Shown here one piece after another: positions 24,088 through 38,039 of a DNA stretch of 64,000 bases. The stretch comes from Cylicocyclus nassatus. Its lineage: Eukaryota; Nematoda; Chromadorea; Rhabditida; Strongylidae. The first letter of the stretch is position 1, and the number at the start of each line of letters is the position of its first letter. Location: NCBI GenBank assembly GCA_958299035.1, contig CATQJL010000001.1:48672461-48736460 (forward strand), given 5' to 3'. The notes under the pieces were generated by a model, which ran no database searches, had not been told where the DNA came from, and worked only from the letters and a program-made list of their open reading frames with translations. The translations under genes were made by a program, and so were the position numbers.

Positions 24088-24815
24088 GCGGTATGCAACA
24101 GTCGCCTGTCCGGGTAAGTTACCCAGACAGGTAGTTTTTGCTTCATAGCTCGGTGCTATGGGAATCTGTGTCTTTCCTTGTTTGTTCATCTATTGGAGGC
24201 TCTACTATCCTAATATTGTAGCACAATGATTAGCAGCACTTTGCTGTATAAGCTAAGATGACTCGTTATTTGTATGATCCCGAACGGGATCTCTCACTGA
24301 CCACGCTTATTTTTAAAGTTATTTATATCCGCAAAAACTCAATGAAAACGTTACCGAGTTTTGCTGTCGACCTACTAAGACAGTGCTACGCATGTTTGTG
24401 AAAGAAATAAGTGAAAAATCAGGTTGACAAAATCTTCGTTGAACCTGTGCTCGCGAATTGGGTGTATCGAAAAACTCAAAACTTGCACATTTCATCTGTG
24501 CCACTAAAAACATGCCTAGCATGTCGTAATAGATCGAAAGCAAAACTATGTAACGTTTTCACTGAGTTTTTGCGGATATAATAACTTTGAAAATGAGCGT
24601 GATCAGTGGGAGATCCCGTTCGGGATCATACAAATAACGAATTATTTCAGCTTATACAGCAAAGTGCTGCTAGTCATTGTGCTACAAAATTAGGGTAGTA
24701 GAGCCTCCAATAGATGAACAAACAAGGAAGAACACAGATTCTCAGAGCACCGAGCTATGAAGCGGGAACTATCTGTTCGGGTAACTTACCTGGACGGTCG
24801 ATTGTTACATACCGC
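24088..24815. mobile_element. Foldback element, GCGGTATG arms
   Basis: Two arms of about 260 bp: left GCGGTATGCAACAGTCG, GGGTAAGTTACC, GATCCCGAACGGGATC, TTTTTGCGG...; right is the reverse complement in the same order ending CATACCGC. Each arm has the palindrome GATCCCGAACGGGATC or GATCCCGTTCGGGATC. The centre (24350-24545) is single-copy. About 90% arm identity by eye. No protein coding and no clear target duplication. Confidence 0.8.
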
Positions 24816-24899
24816 GGCTTTAAGCCCATAAATTTGCAAATCTGAAGGAAAATTCATGCAGTAATGTCAGTGTGTAATACCCATTCTGACCATGCCAGA

Positions 24900-27800
24900 T
24901 AATCAACAATTATTCGCACATAGTTACAATCTTTATAATTCGACTTTTAAAGCGATAATCTTCGCCGCCTGTTATGCATCGCGTTCGAAGGTTGGCGTGA
25001 GAAAACCTCCTTCGTGATGTCAATGACGCACAATTTTCTATATACACACGGGGCGATGAAGCCCCCGATGAAACCTCATCGTATTTCATGACGAAAGCGT
25101 TGGCGTGTGGCGCTTCGAGCATCATCATCATTTACGGTTGCTTTTATTTGTTCTAGCTGCTTTCACCTCATTGATCATCCGAAATCAAACGCTGTTTTTC
25201 TTCTGAAGAAACGTTTGCTTCCTAAAAGAGCGTGGTTTAGCAAACAACTTTTTTATTCTTGGGTCACGGAAACCACAAATTTTTGCATTAGCACCATTCT
25301 TCAAACTCTTCATATTCTCGTCCTTTCAAAACCTCGAGACCTTGACTAATTAGATCGCGGGTGTGGGAAGCAATATGGGCGGGATATCGAATCTTATTCT
25401 GAAAAAATTTTTGCACGAGAACTTTGCATGCTTCAGCGAATTAACCAGATGTCGCGTCTTCAGGAAAAAAAGATTGTGTGCTCTCGTTTGCCCATGTTCT
25501 TATTGCTCTAAGCTGCTAAAAGCCTATATTACATTTACCTGACAAGCCTCCTCCTATTTACACGATAAGTGCTTTGTAATCTCTCCAATTACAAGAAAAA
25601 AGCGAATGCAAAGTCCATTTAAGATAGACACATTTATAGCAAGACATGTTGATAAGAAAACTCTGCCACAACTGTCAAAATCAGAAAACCTTCTCTTGCT
25701 TTCTTACGGGGAAACTTGACCGGTGCTCATTCATGTCGTTTTGATAGGGAAATACATCTCAGAGTTGAACATCTGCTCTCCATTTATTCCTCGTTATCGA
25801 GGGATAGCGAGAAAAGAATTACCCTCATTCCACCCGTTAATTTTCTCAACTCGATCAGGGCGACCGCAGCAAATTTTGTAACCAGAGGACCCCCTTCCGT
25901 GCTCCTCCTTACCCAAAAGAAATGTGTGGGAGAGCAGAACCACTTCGCGAGACAGTGATGTGGCCGAGCTGCTTGTTTGAAAGAAAATCGAAAAGGTGGT
26001 CTTGTACTCGTGAAATTGGGATATGTATTTATCATCTCCATACTTCCCGTCTGTTTTTTCGCAAGTACGATTTTATTTGTTTCGAAGTTTGATAGATTTT
26101 CTTCTTCAAGTGGTAAGTGAGCTTTCCATTTGTTATTTCTTGCATTCAATAAACTATTACCGAAAACACGACGATAACTTAGCTCCGCAAACATTCATTT
26201 TTTTCATTTCGTGGTCATCTTAAACATAGCGAATTCATTCTTTGCCCGAAAAGCTGCATTTTGTTCATAGCATTCCTCGCTTTTAAGCTCCAAATTTCTA
26301 AGAAAGTCGACATCCCAATATCGAAATGTGTCTTCGTTGAAATGCAGCAGAATGACCAACTTTGTTTCGAGAGTTGATCTCTGCTTTTTTAATTATCCTA
26401 GAAGGTACAATCAGACTGATCTCAATCATGCGTGCAAATGAGGTAACTGTATTTTTACATTTGCAAGCAGATCCTGCATGAGCGGAACACATGCGAGAAT
26501 AAAATAATTTATCGCAACGCTTTATTTGTACGTTTGCATTTACAACGTTTCACGATCATTTTTGTTTGAACTTTATCTATTAGATGATTTTACTTTCTTC
26601 CGAGAGTTCCCGCCTAGCTTAGAACCTCTAGAGAGAGTCTTCTTCTTATACTTGCTAATAATCTAAATGTTTCCTTTGGCTTGCAATTCAAAGTCAAACA
26701 TCTATGAAGCGGTGACAGGACATAGAATTTGATTCTATATTGTATTATTTGTGGTCAAGTCTAAAGTCCGCGGCATGCTGTTTCTGCAGCTGTAACCAAA
26801 GTCCGTCATGTGTGAAAAACTTTTACAGCCTCTTGGAACAATGGCTTCTCCGTTGTCACTTCGCTTCTTTGCATCGTCAAACTAATGGCATAAGCGAAGT
26901 GAGGGCGAGAATGGGCGCAAGTAAAGGGTCTGCCCTTGCAGCTATAAATAAGTACATGCATATGTCCTAATTTTACGAATACAGGACGCAGGACTTTTGC
27001 TTTTCAAGCAAGCAACTAAACCGTGTCACTTGGCCGTGAAATGTTGGCTCTCCCACACAACTTTAGTCCACTGGTTACTTTTCTGGTGTGTGAAGGTTGC
27101 TCGAGTTTAAAAAAACGTCTTATACTTGGGAAAATAGAGAAATAAATTTTTGGTATGTTATTAGCGCTTGATAAGTTGTGGTACTTAAGCCTTAGTTCGT
27201 GTAACGAACTTTTTTCAATTTTGTTCTTTCTTTGAGTTGTAAGAGCTGTAATGTTTACATATAAATCCCTCATATATAGTCCAATGCATATTTGCCAGAA
27301 CATGCATCTTCTCTACATGGTGAAATGCTTGAAGACCTACCATAATGACTTCCGCGTTTGGCTGCCCTTGCGCTAAAAGCATTGCGTGTATCAATAAGTA
27401 TATGCATTATCGTTTCTGTTGTGATTTCACATATGACGACTAACAAAGTTCGGACTTTGAAATTTAATTTTTGCGTTTTTTAAGGAGTTGGCGACAGCTG
27501 CGTGCATGCGATCGCACTGCAAATGACATTTTGTTGTTTCGATTAAGTCGTAGACTTTGTGAAATGCTTCCTCCTGCAGGCCTGAGTTAGCAGAAATGTA
27601 AGAAAGAATCCGATTTTATTTGTTATTTTCATCATCATTTTCATACATACTCCTTTCTCGATGTTTGTGGCTGCGTGGTTATATTTGGACGGCAACTCAT
27701 GTCAGAAGAGCTGGAACTGAATCCTTTGTTAATTACATATGGAACATGTGCTGGAACGATGCCAGTTTATGAGTGTGGCATATGAACTTTCCATTATTAG

Positions 27801-30800
27801 CAATCCATCGAAACATCAACATGTACACTTTCACATGTGCTCCTCAGCTATTTTTTCTGCTGCCTATCTTCAACCCAGAAATTCAACAGTGCCCTTCCTT
27901 TTCGATTCGGATGGACTCATATGTTACTTTAAAGCCAACTAGCTCAAATGTGATACAGCTAATCCGCTCAAAATAAGTTTTTCATTTCTCCCATTCGGAT
28001 GCACTTCGTTTTTCTGTCATGTGATGTCATACCTCGTTGCGGAAACATAATTATCTTGATGGGCAGGAATGCTCTTATAAGCTGCCGATTTTATGTGGGT
28101 GTTCAGAATCATGTCAGTCATTGATGTTCTGGGAGAAAGTTTGAATGTGGACTCTATGTTTTCATTTCCAATAATCATTTCAAGATAAAAGTCATCTTAC
28201 GTTTTAGCTTCCTGTATTGACCTTTTCCTTTCCAGCACTTGTATTTTCTGCTAAAAATCCCCGAAGTTTCGATCTCATGTCTTTTTGCCTCTTGTTAAAC
28301 TTCGGTGATGTTTAGAATTTTCAGCTTAAATTTTGTATTGTATGACACACAAATGGAACAACCGATGTTCTACATTCGACCGGCTTTCAGAAATTTTTGA
28401 ACTTTTTCGAAGAGTTCATCGTAGGAAAGAGTATTGCATTTTCGGTCATGCGAGAGAGGAAGAAAATCGAAATTGAAAGTATCCTCGCTAATGAGTGCAG
28501 TTGCACAATTTCTAGAACGTGGCAGTCGGGACAGGCTTTCCAGGCAGTTGAAAATGCGTAGCAATTTTGAAAGTTGAATACGTGAGATATGAATGTTTAT
28601 ACTTGTAATTGAAACAGTTAAAATTTATCAAAAATTCAAGGTCGTCTCGTAAAAAATTCCCCGTACTTTTTTATTCGGATTTGTGAGCCCGCAAAAGCCC
28701 TGGGAAGCATTCTGAAAAAAAGTTTTCGAAGTAGTGGCTAACTCCATAGGCCCTTCTTCAAAAAATCGCTCCCCCCCCCCCCAAGAACGGAAATTTGAAA
28801 TCAAGCTGCATAATGAATCGACCATTTAAAAGAAACTCAATGGCCTTGAAGTACTTATTTGTTCAAATGATTTGTATGTGCATGAAGCTAGACTTTTGCT
28901 TCACCCAAAGAAGTGTGATTTTTCGCGCACCGAGATTCATGACCGAGATTTTGTTAAAGCATAGACTGCTTACAAATGATTGTTTTTGCACAAAAGCACC
29001 TGAATGACCTATTATAAAGAGGGGAATGCAAGAAGCATTCTTCCTGCTCAGGCTGGGCACTAATTTGCATCTAGCAAATGTTTTGACTGCCCGAACAACA
29101 AACAACCTTCCCAGCAATTAGTGACAAGCTTCGACCCTCTACGAGTGAATGCAAACTGCATGTTTCGGAATTCTTGCTGTAGCAGTTGACCCCTCATCGG
29201 TTTTCGCAAAGTCAAACTTGCCTGTCAGTAATGGGCTGACAGAGCTTCCCCCAAGCAGAAAAGAGAGCGCAGATATAGGCTTTAGGCATCTCTCGCCTTC
29301 TTTTTGAGATGTTCTGTCCATGCAATGCGGTTGATGGAGCGAAGCCATTCCTCCAAAGTTGAAAAAGAGAACATAGCATGTACTGCAAATTGCATTGTCT
29401 GCCTAGCTTCCCTCCAACATTCTGCAGCGTCTTGATTATGGGAAGGATATCTTCTGTACTAGGTGGTCTTTCTGTGAGAAATGCGATTGAGGCGGAGCAA
29501 ACTATCACTTCTTTTCCTTATTTGCAAGCTAGTCAACGCTTCCAAGGTAGCTAAAAGCTTCTCGTTTCTATTTCAACTAGATTTCCCCTTTTCATGAAAA
29601 TGAAGTACGCATCTGCGACACAATTGCATAGCATTTTTGTGTGTTGATAGCTGCCAGTACATCCTTTCATGAGCTATTTTGCCTAGTTTGCACCTCTCCT
29701 TAGCTCCAGTCTTTATCCCACTGATGACGTGCTCCGTGGATTCAATGTGCGTGCGAAAACTACCAGCTAAAGAGAGATATGTGCAGTTTTGCGCGCTGTC
29801 GCGGATCCATATTGCTGAAAATTCCCACACTCGGAAAGAATATACATGACTTCCATTTTCTCAATGGGCTGCGCTTTCACCTGCTTTTCTCAGGCGCTGA
29901 GCAGTTCCATAGCCAGTCAATTAGTTCCGTTGCTTCATGGTTCGACCCGTAGACAGTTTTTATTAGAGACGAAGGCATTTACTATTATAGGATTCTACTA
30001 TTATACTATTCTACTATTATTTATAGGATTCTACTATTTCTGCAAATAAATGAAGCTGATAGCATTCCATGGCTGTTGTTTTATACGTGATTTTGCTAGA
30101 ACGTGAACGACATCGTGTAGTCCGAAAATTGGCCAGGAATTTATTTGTTCTGTTTTTGCAGCTTTGATGTAATTGCTGCTGAAATATGGCACAGGTGTCC
30201 GTATTCTTTCGACAGTTTCAGACTTTCTCCTTTGGAAAAAAATTTCTTTCTTGGACTAGAGATGTGTAAAGCAAGGCGTATCGAATTACACACTAGTGAA
30301 TTATGTTCGCTTCAGCTGGAGAAGCAAATTATCTCAAAAATTCATATCATTCTTCTTTCAGGACTTAGGCAAAGGCACTTTAGGATCTTCAAGTATTAGC
30401 AGCAGCTAGTCCTAGCACTTAGCAATAGCATTTTCAACTAGATCTGTCTTCGTCTCTTTGCCTTTCTGGAGCTGCTATCTGTTTAACATTTGAACGGCAT
30501 CGCAAATACAGCAATTATACTTTGAAATTTTGAGCTCTACAAGTCGTCCGAAATTTGGTACTGATTTAGCACCATTCTTTATGGCAACTTCAGCCTCGTT
30601 CTATTCCAAGCACGGCGATTTACAAAACAAAAAATATTTTTCTAATGATCGCTTTTCCTTATCTATTTCTCCTTGACGATCATGGAATTAGTTTAGCTTA
30701 TTTCATTTTATATCAACCCCATCGTTTTTTGGTAAATTATTACGTTGTCGGATAATTTCTGTTACACTTTTTTCTATAATTTCTAGAAAATTCCAGAAGC

Positions 30801-32390
30801 CTTCTGAAAACCCCAAATCCGCAACACGCTTAGGACATAGCAGGGTCTACCCACCAGCATGATTGTACCGCAAGTGCACTAATGACCAACAAGCTTACGG
30901 CAGTTTTGTAGAAGCAGTCAAATTTTTCAGTTTTTGTCTGATTTTTTTTCTCTGCACCTACTTGCGCTTTTCCTCTCCAGGATTTTTCAGAACATATTTT
31001 GGCATTGTCTCTTACATGGAGGCATTGCGGTGCTTCTAGCTTTCAAAAACGAGGGGTGAAAAAAAATATCAAAAAATTAATAAATGATCAAAAAAAATGA
31101 TGAATGAGATGAAATGAAAAATCAAAATGAAAAATCAATTAAAAAATCAAATCAAATGATCAAAAATCAAAATACATTCTCATCCTGCATGGTCATTACC
31201 ACTCATTTTTGTAATGGTTTCATGCATCATTTTAGGTGTAAAGCATATTGCTTCTTTCTTCACTATGTTTGTTTAGGTCTTCCCTGCTTGATCTTTTTGC
31301 TATGCACCAATACAAAATGGTAATTCAAGAGATCATTTCATACACATGAGAAAATTCAAATAATTGTTTGACTTTTAGCGCCCTCAAGCTCTTTTATAGC
31401 TGCTTTTAAATTTTAGCAAACATGCAAATTCCAGATTTTTTTCAATGCTCGTCAAAAATCCAAGTGTTGGTTTAAGTGCACAATGTTTGTGAGTCTAAAC
31501 AACTCGATGCTTCCTTTTTCTAAACAAGAAATTGTTTGGATTGATTTTGGATTGTTTTAAAATTGTTGCGCTCCTTTGTTCTTTTTTAAGGAAGCACTGA
31601 GACAATGCTCTATAGTCTTCCAGAAACTAGAAAATTTGTTTTTTTTAAAGGATTAGTTGCTTCATAGCCGAATACGGCCCTGAACTATCACAAATATGAA
31701 GGAAGCATAGAAATTACGAATGTCTTGAAACAGTGCACTGTTCGATCGTTAATAGCATACTTGCTTCAAAGTCTGTCGCCTATTTCTGCGTACCATTCTG
31801 CAGAATGGAACTTAGATTCCCAGCATGGAGCAAAACACAGATCGCCATTCGTTACTGTAGGATTACTAGTATAGACTTGAAGAGGGTGTAAACCATTGAG
31901 TACCATATTTAATTCCGTGAGTAGACCATGCAAGCCAAAATCCTTAGGCTAATCTAAGTCGCTGATTACGAACATGGAACCACAAATCAAAACTACACCA
32001 CAACAATGTTTTTCCCAGTGTTCTCAAAAAGGTGATTACACCACCACAAAAGGTGTGCGCTAAAATTAGCATACGTAAACCCTGCTGCCAACATTCTACA
32101 TCTTTTGAAAATGTCCGATCAAACGGATTATTCCACACTCTATATGCTGAAAATTCCTATCGCCCTACCAAAATGAAGAGCGATCGCAAACTCGCTCCAA
32201 AAAAAATCCGCTCAGCAAATCCGCTCATAAAGTTAAGTTGAAGCCAGCCTACAGAAAACTACTGAAAAACCTCAAAACGTTAGAGCAGAAACATAATTGA
32301 TCAAACAGTAGGCACAATTTCTGGGACACCTTGTACTCTCTTTGAATTCTGCGTGAATAAAATAAATAACATATAGATTTCGCAAAACCT
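24900..32390. other. Long AT-rich stretch without supported genes
   Basis: Scanned on both strands: no exon chain. Low-complexity islands: ACTATTATAGGATTCTACTATT repeats (29985-30035, shown in part), C-run at 28770-28782, and an AAAATCAAATGA-type A-rich array at 31070-31170. A minus-strand frame at 28370-28564 (ending LSYDELFEKVQKFLKAGRM) is protein-like but unsupported by a partner exon. Notably poor in MITEs compared with the flanks. Confidence 0.5.
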
Positions 32391-32400
32391 CTGCAATCTA

Positions 32401-32778
32401 TAGTAAGTTTCAACTCCACATTAGGCGGAAATTGGACTGGCGGGAGTCCGCTTCGCAGCGATTCGCGCCTCTTTGCAGTCTGCGTCTCTTCATTCTAACC
32501 TACCCTATTTTCAGGTGTATAAGCCGCACCCTTTTTGCTTTAAACGCGAGCAGACCCAGGCGTGCCGCCGCGCATATGTCTCGCGAAGCGGTCGCTTTAT
32601 CGCATACTGCCCTCACTTAACGCGCTCCATGATGACAATCAGTCTGTTGGCGTGTTCGCCTTTAGAGTGAAAAGGGGGCGGCTTATACACCTGAAAATAG
32701 GGTACCTCTCTGGGCCATTGGCGGTCCAGACGCGCTGCTCTACTTGGAATGTTCGCCTACGCCGGGTTGAAAAATACT
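32401..32778. repeat. CTATAGTAAGTTTCA family, copy 2, interrupted by a MITE
   Basis: Left TAGTAAGTTTCAACTCC with GGCGGAAATTGGACTGGCGG; right GACGCGCTGCTCTACTTGG, GGGTTGAAAAATACTATA. It matches 15390-15645 in reverse orientation on both sides of the inserted element at 32503-32702, which shows the insertion is younger. Confidence 0.7.
32503..32702. mobile_element. TA-flanked MITE with CCCTATTTTCAGG termini
   Basis: Inverted ends CCCTATTTTCAGGTGTATAA (about 33 bp with one or two mismatches) flanked by TA at 32501-32502 and 32703-32704. 200 bp, GC-richer core, non-coding. Nested in the repeat 32401-32778. Confidence 0.85.
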
Positions 32779-32879
32779 ATATGCTTCTAGAAAATCTCGC
32801 AAATTGAACAGAGCAAAGCAATAAGGTTTTTTTTCTACCTGAATTTATATATTTGTCGTCTGCAACAGGGCTAGAATGG

Positions 32880-35326
32880 AAAATTGTTCATCGTTAGCTG
32901 CTTTTAGTCTGCAACTGAATGTGTACTCAACTGCAGCATTTGATGCATCGCTAAATTTGCTCCAAGCCCCATGCATCGGATCTATGGAATTCAAAAGTGA
33001 ACGCACTGGAAAAGAGCTCTTCCAGTCGTTTATTTCCCTTCTTCTTACTTTTGTTTACAAAACATACCTGCATGTGTTTGCTACATCAGTCACACTTGAA
33101 TTAATTCCTTGTTACAATTCGTGTGGTTGCACACAGCATGCTTAGTGCGCGTGAGATTTTGGGAATCTAATCATTCTACATGCCCCTTTTTGGAAATTTC
33201 ACCATAAGATATCAACGCTCAAAAGTCCCAAGTGGAAGAAAGCTTTCTGAACTGAAGTTACATGGGTATTACCTATCACCACAACATCTTGGACAAAACA
33301 CATGCATAGGGTGCGCAAATTGCAGATGGGCGATATCAGGTTGCCAGTAGACACAGCTATGTTCAACAAAGCGGGTTTTCTTTTTGCTCAGTGTTATTAT
33401 GAAATGCTTCGAACGATCTATTTCCAAGAAAACTTCCGTGACTCTGCAGTCTACATCTTTCTCAGCGTCTTTTTTCCATAAACATTTTGCTGATGTCTTT
33501 TCAACAAGTCCCGCGAGTAATTTAGCATCCAGCGCAGGTGTGGTCTCTATCTCGTTGGAGATGCATATGGAATTTATCCACCGCCATTGCTTCTTTGAAG
33601 TTTTGGACTTCCTTTCTGTCCGATTCGTATGCGATGATCTTTGTAAATCAGGTAGCTCATCGCTGGCTGCGCGAGTGTTGTGTTTGTTTGCCAAGCTTGC
33701 GTAGATTGGCGTGGCTCTTGTGAATGACCGTATGCTGAACAAATAGGCATTAAGTGAATTTCCTTGTCAGCTCATCTACTTCACCGGTAATTCGGGTCTA
33801 TCCTTCCTCTTCTTTTGCTACGTGGTCTAAATTCATCATCGTCCTAAATTGACTGAGCCAAGTTTGCAGGCTGACATACTTTCACAGCAGGACGAAATTC
33901 CAAATTTGACCACAAACTGTTATTCTAAACAGTGGATACACAGGCACAGCACCAACAGTCAACTTGTTGATGGCGAAAAATGATAATTGCACTCAATAAA
34001 AAAATGATTTTTTAACCTTAGGCAGTATTGAGTGCGTCATCGCAAGCTATTTCTTTGGCAATCTCGTAAAACTTAAAGCCTGTAGGATGTTTACCGAATA
34101 TCGTGAGGTCCCAGAATCTAAGAAAAATTTCAAATATCTTGTAAAATGCAGTGATTCACCGTCGTGGTAAATGGGTTCGTGGGTTTCTCAATCGCCTTGA
34201 TTTTCTTTGATAAGGCGGGAAATAGTTACGCTTTTCTTTCTATATTAAGGCATCGCGCACTCTTTCGAAATCAAGCCGCGAAAACAAATAGAAAGAAAAA
34301 ATTTTGCATTGATTTATTCTTATTTTTTGAAAAGAAGCTGGTAGAAACTTTTCTTTGCTTCTAAAACAATAACTTCATGCTTCCTAAATTAATAAATCTG
34401 TGAGTAGAGTAGTATATTCATGATGCCAGGTACATATAAATAGCAGACAGAAAGCTAATCGGTGACTCACAAATGTGTGCCACATACTCAGAATTTACAA
34501 TTCAGATTTCATATTGAATAGAATATAGAAATTGAATATAGAAAAGCGTCATTCTTTTCTATATGCTACGCGAGAGGTTCTTTCATAACTAAAAATAGCT
34601 TTGCTTCTCACTTTTCTATGATGATCAAAATTCATGAGATCCATTACGGTATAGTCTAGCCTGAATGAAAAACTACATCATCTATGTCCCTCAATTAGCT
34701 CACATTCATGCTTGCTGCATAGCTTTTCTCGGATGGCTTATCGCTCGTCTTTCTGTACTTTCAGCACTTCCAGGCTCTAGCCACTAGTCGGATTTATTTG
34801 CTGCTGTTTGGTTAGCCTATGGCTGATCGAGAATGATTTTGGCCTGATAGTTGAGTTACAGAACCGAAATTGTTGTATATGGGCATATGATGAACGCTTC
34901 ATCAGCCCAACCTCTCCCTATCATTCATACCTATCTATGAGGTGATTTAACTACACCTTTGGTTATTTCCCTTCTAATAATGAGGTGGTCAAGTCCCATC
35001 GAAAACTTACATTACTTATTTTATGAAAAGTGCTTGAAATTTGAGGCTCACTGAATCTGATACAACTTCCCTAGTTGGTATCCTTTCTTGGTCAAAGCCA
35101 TTTTTCTGTATCTGCTCACAATGCCCATGTAACGTCATCACAAGCATGAAGCAGAAAGCTAACAATGCTATTCATAGACATTAACACCTACAACATCGGC
35201 TTATGTGCGGACCTATTACTCTAATTAAGCATTTTTCTTGATACTCGTTCGTTGATGCTTGGGTCTTAACTGATGTTTATGTCAGATCCGCGTAAGTCGC
35301 TGTGTTCCCGGTATGGTGCTTTGCTA
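32880..35326. other. Stretch without supported genes
   Basis: Contains opposing open frames at 33269-33742 (minus, 157 codons) and 33384-33704 (plus). The minus frame has charged, protein-like composition but no start context, no splice partner and no recognised domain. A lone TTCCTTGTCAG at 33760-33770 resembles one end of the CTNACAAGGGAA family. Confidence 0.45.
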
Positions 35327-35521
35327 GAGTCCAGTAGATTTCCGCTCAATATAGTGTGCTTGCGGTGCCGAGGAACCGCGGTCAAATTTGCGCGTGAACA
35401 AATAGCTATGTCATAATGCCAACCACTTGCGCGGACAAAATTCCGACATAAGCTCTTTGTTCACGGGCAAAGTTTTCCGCATTTTCTTGGTATTACGAGC
35501 ACATTATATCGAGCCGTACTG
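35327..35521. mobile_element. TA-flanked MITE, AGTCGAGTAGATT family, copy 1
   Basis: 195 bp. Left GAGTCCAGTAGATTTCCGC, AATATAGTGTGCTTGCGG; right GTATTACGAGCACATTATAT, CGAGCCGTACTG. TA flanks at 35325-35326 and 35522-35523. Same ends as 52615-53575. Confidence 0.75.
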
Positions 35522-35523
35522 TA

Positions 35524-37408
35524 CTTATATTAAATAAGGTCTTTTTCGAGCTTCTAATTTGGCAGCTTTCAATTGGCTCCAAGCTTTATAGAATGCTTGA
35601 ACCTTCTGCACAAACGATATCGTAAATCTGTACTAAAATTACCGAAACTCGTACATGAGTATTCCATATATCCGACAGCTGCAGTACTGTCAACATCGGC
35701 ATGTAATGATAATTTCGATTTAATCTACGAATCAGACGTTTTCAAGTCAAGTCTGTATTATACTATGATGTTAAGCCTTGACCATTGCTTTCTTAGTAAC
35801 CGTGCATGCACTGTACTGCTTTATTCTGTATGAGATGTTGCAAATCGCAGGAAGTGTTCTGATATTGGATTATTTGTTTAGCAAATATGGTATTCTATGG
35901 ATGACACTCCCTATGTATTCTTTTTTTCCGCATCGCTATATGGAGGGTGTCTGGTTGCTTAGCAGGGGTGTCTGGTTTCTTACTATTACAACTTCGTGCT
36001 ATTTATACTTCCCAATCCACTAATTTAAGCTAGTATGCTATCTTCTTTTCCCTTTTCTAGATCGGACAGAAATCAGAAAAAATAACATGCAGCAAGACAA
36101 TAACATACCAAAAACTTGTAAAATTGAAAGTGCTTATTTAACGCTTCAAGTGCGCCCTCATCCGGTTTCTGCGCAGTAGTATTACGAATATTTCAATTTT
36201 GATAACTCAAAATATACGAGATGATCATACAATGAAGACAGTTATTTGATACCTTCTAGCTGACTCCATTCCGAATTTTCTAGCAAATGAAAGAGGCAAA
36301 CAGTTTCATCCTAGCAAGCTGATTCGATTTTTCCTCACAAGTTGCCTGCTAACCTGCTGCTTCTATTTATTTCTTCATGTCAGTATTTTTGCTTATGTGA
36401 ATGTTATTTACTAGCTTTTGTTTTGAGCTGCGATCTACGAATAGCAGATCCGAGATAGAGGGAGAGAAAGCTTATCCGGGAAGTCTGCATTCGTTCATTC
36501 CTTCATGAAGAGATTTAGTCCACTAGTTTGTGTCGTAACCATGGTGACAGTGAGATATAGACTCTGAAAGCAATTTGAAAATCTTTGGAAATGGAAGTCT
36601 TGCGTACCAAGTTTTTCTCTGATCACCTGATAGCTTTTCTTTCTACTTTATCAGCAGTCGTCTTACAGAACAAACTGCTGAATCACTGCTGGAGTTATTG
36701 CAAATTTTTCAATTTTACAGACATCGCATTCTTTTGATTCACGCACTTATATATTATCGTTTGGACTGCTCATATATCTGCTAGTTTTCTGATACTTTCT
36801 GGTCAAAGATGTGAAATTTTCAGCGAATTTTTTGCGAGCTAAACGCTAGGATGTTTGCAAAAAATCGTATCCTATTTGCAACAAAGGAGCGCTTTTAATG
36901 GCAAAGGTGCGAATATGTCCTTTCACTGAGCATCACCTCTTCAATCACTGCCGGTGTGTAAGTATTACACAAGTGCAAACTTTTGCAAAAAGTTCGTTTC
37001 TCCCAGGTGCGTCTGGGTATGTCTTCTGCGATGATTTATGAGTCCCTTTAGAATGCAAAAAGAATTTACTTAGAATAGAGCCCTCTTTCACGAGATTAGC
37101 GCGTTTTAACCTCAATTAACTTTGCATAATCTATAATTAGTCATTTGGTTTTGAGCTTGAGAAAATTGTTCTTATGTTAGTCATTCTGTCCGCTTCTTTC
37201 TCATTTTAGCATTGTGACTGTTAGTATTCGTTTCAAAAACATCATTCAATTCAAAAAAGCACTTGTATAGTAATAAAACAAAGAACAGATAGATAAGCAA
37301 ATGAAATTAAATAAATAGTCATGCAAATAGGTTAATACTTCTGCTGAGAGCGGTACAGCTCCAGTAGAAAGAATTTTAATGCTCCCCACCCCCCGAAATT
37401 CTTTATGT
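35524..37408. other. Stretch without supported genes
   Basis: AT-rich. A plus frame at 35573-35833 reads as a possible peptide but lacks a recognised domain and a splice partner. Confidence 0.45.
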
Positions 37409-37940
37409 CTCACAAGGTGAGGATACTTAGTCGAAAACACCAATCTAGATAAGACACATATCTTCTTAAAGCGCTTGAAACGCCGATTCCAAATCTGTAG
37501 TTTTTAGCAGCGGAGCGGTTTTGTAGAAGGAGTTATGAGGGATGTTTCCTTTTGGGGTTGAGGCGCCCTCCAGCAGGTCTCCCCTTATCTATGAGCAGTG
37601 TAGAGGAGTACCAACTGGTGGCAAGTGGCCTAGTGGTAAGTGCCTTGCTTGATGAAGAGAGTGTCAAGGTTTATAGTAATACGAGTATTATAATCCTCAA
37701 TGTAATCTTCATTTCAAATTACTTACCACTAGCCAGTTGCAACCAGTTGGTACCAGTAGGGTAAGGGGAGACCTGCTGGAGGGCGCCTCAACCTCAGAGG
37801 GAAACACCCCTCATAACTCCTTCTACAAAACCGCTCCGCCGCTATATACTACAGATTTGGAATCAGCGTTTTAAGCGCTTTAAAATGATATGTGTCTCAT
37901 CTGGATTTGTGCTTTCGACTAAGTATCCTCTCCTTGTCAG
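37409..37940. mobile_element. Foldback element of the CTNACAAGGGAA family, copy d
   Basis: Left CTCACAAGGTGAGGATACTT, right AAGTATCCTCTCCTTGTCAG. Arms are near-complementary almost to the centre (GAGGCGCCCTCCAGCAGGTC on the left, its reverse complement on the right), leaving a loop of about 60 nt around 37655-37715. 532 bp. Confidence 0.85.
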
Positions 37941-37984
37941 TACATTCAACTACAATATAGAAAAACATGAATGATTGAAAAAGC

Positions 37985-38030
37985 ACCCCTCCCTCCCCCC
38001 TTCTCCCTCCCTTCCCTCCTCCCCCTTTGC
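37985..38030 (+). repeat. Pyrimidine (C/T) tract
   Basis: An almost pure CCCTCCCTCCC-type polypyrimidine run of about 45 nt, next to the foldback at 37409-37940. Confidence 0.8.
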
Positions 38031-38039
38031 AAAACAATT

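Noticed and set aside
33269..33742. 157-codon minus-strand open frame
   Set aside because: An overlapping plus frame is equally open, there is no splice or start support and no known domain; not enough to call a gene.
37615..37650. tRNA A-box-like TGGCCTAGTGGT that could mark a SINE or tRNA
   Set aside because: No B box (GGTTCGANTCC) at the right distance, and the segment lies in the arm of a foldback element where its complement also occurs.
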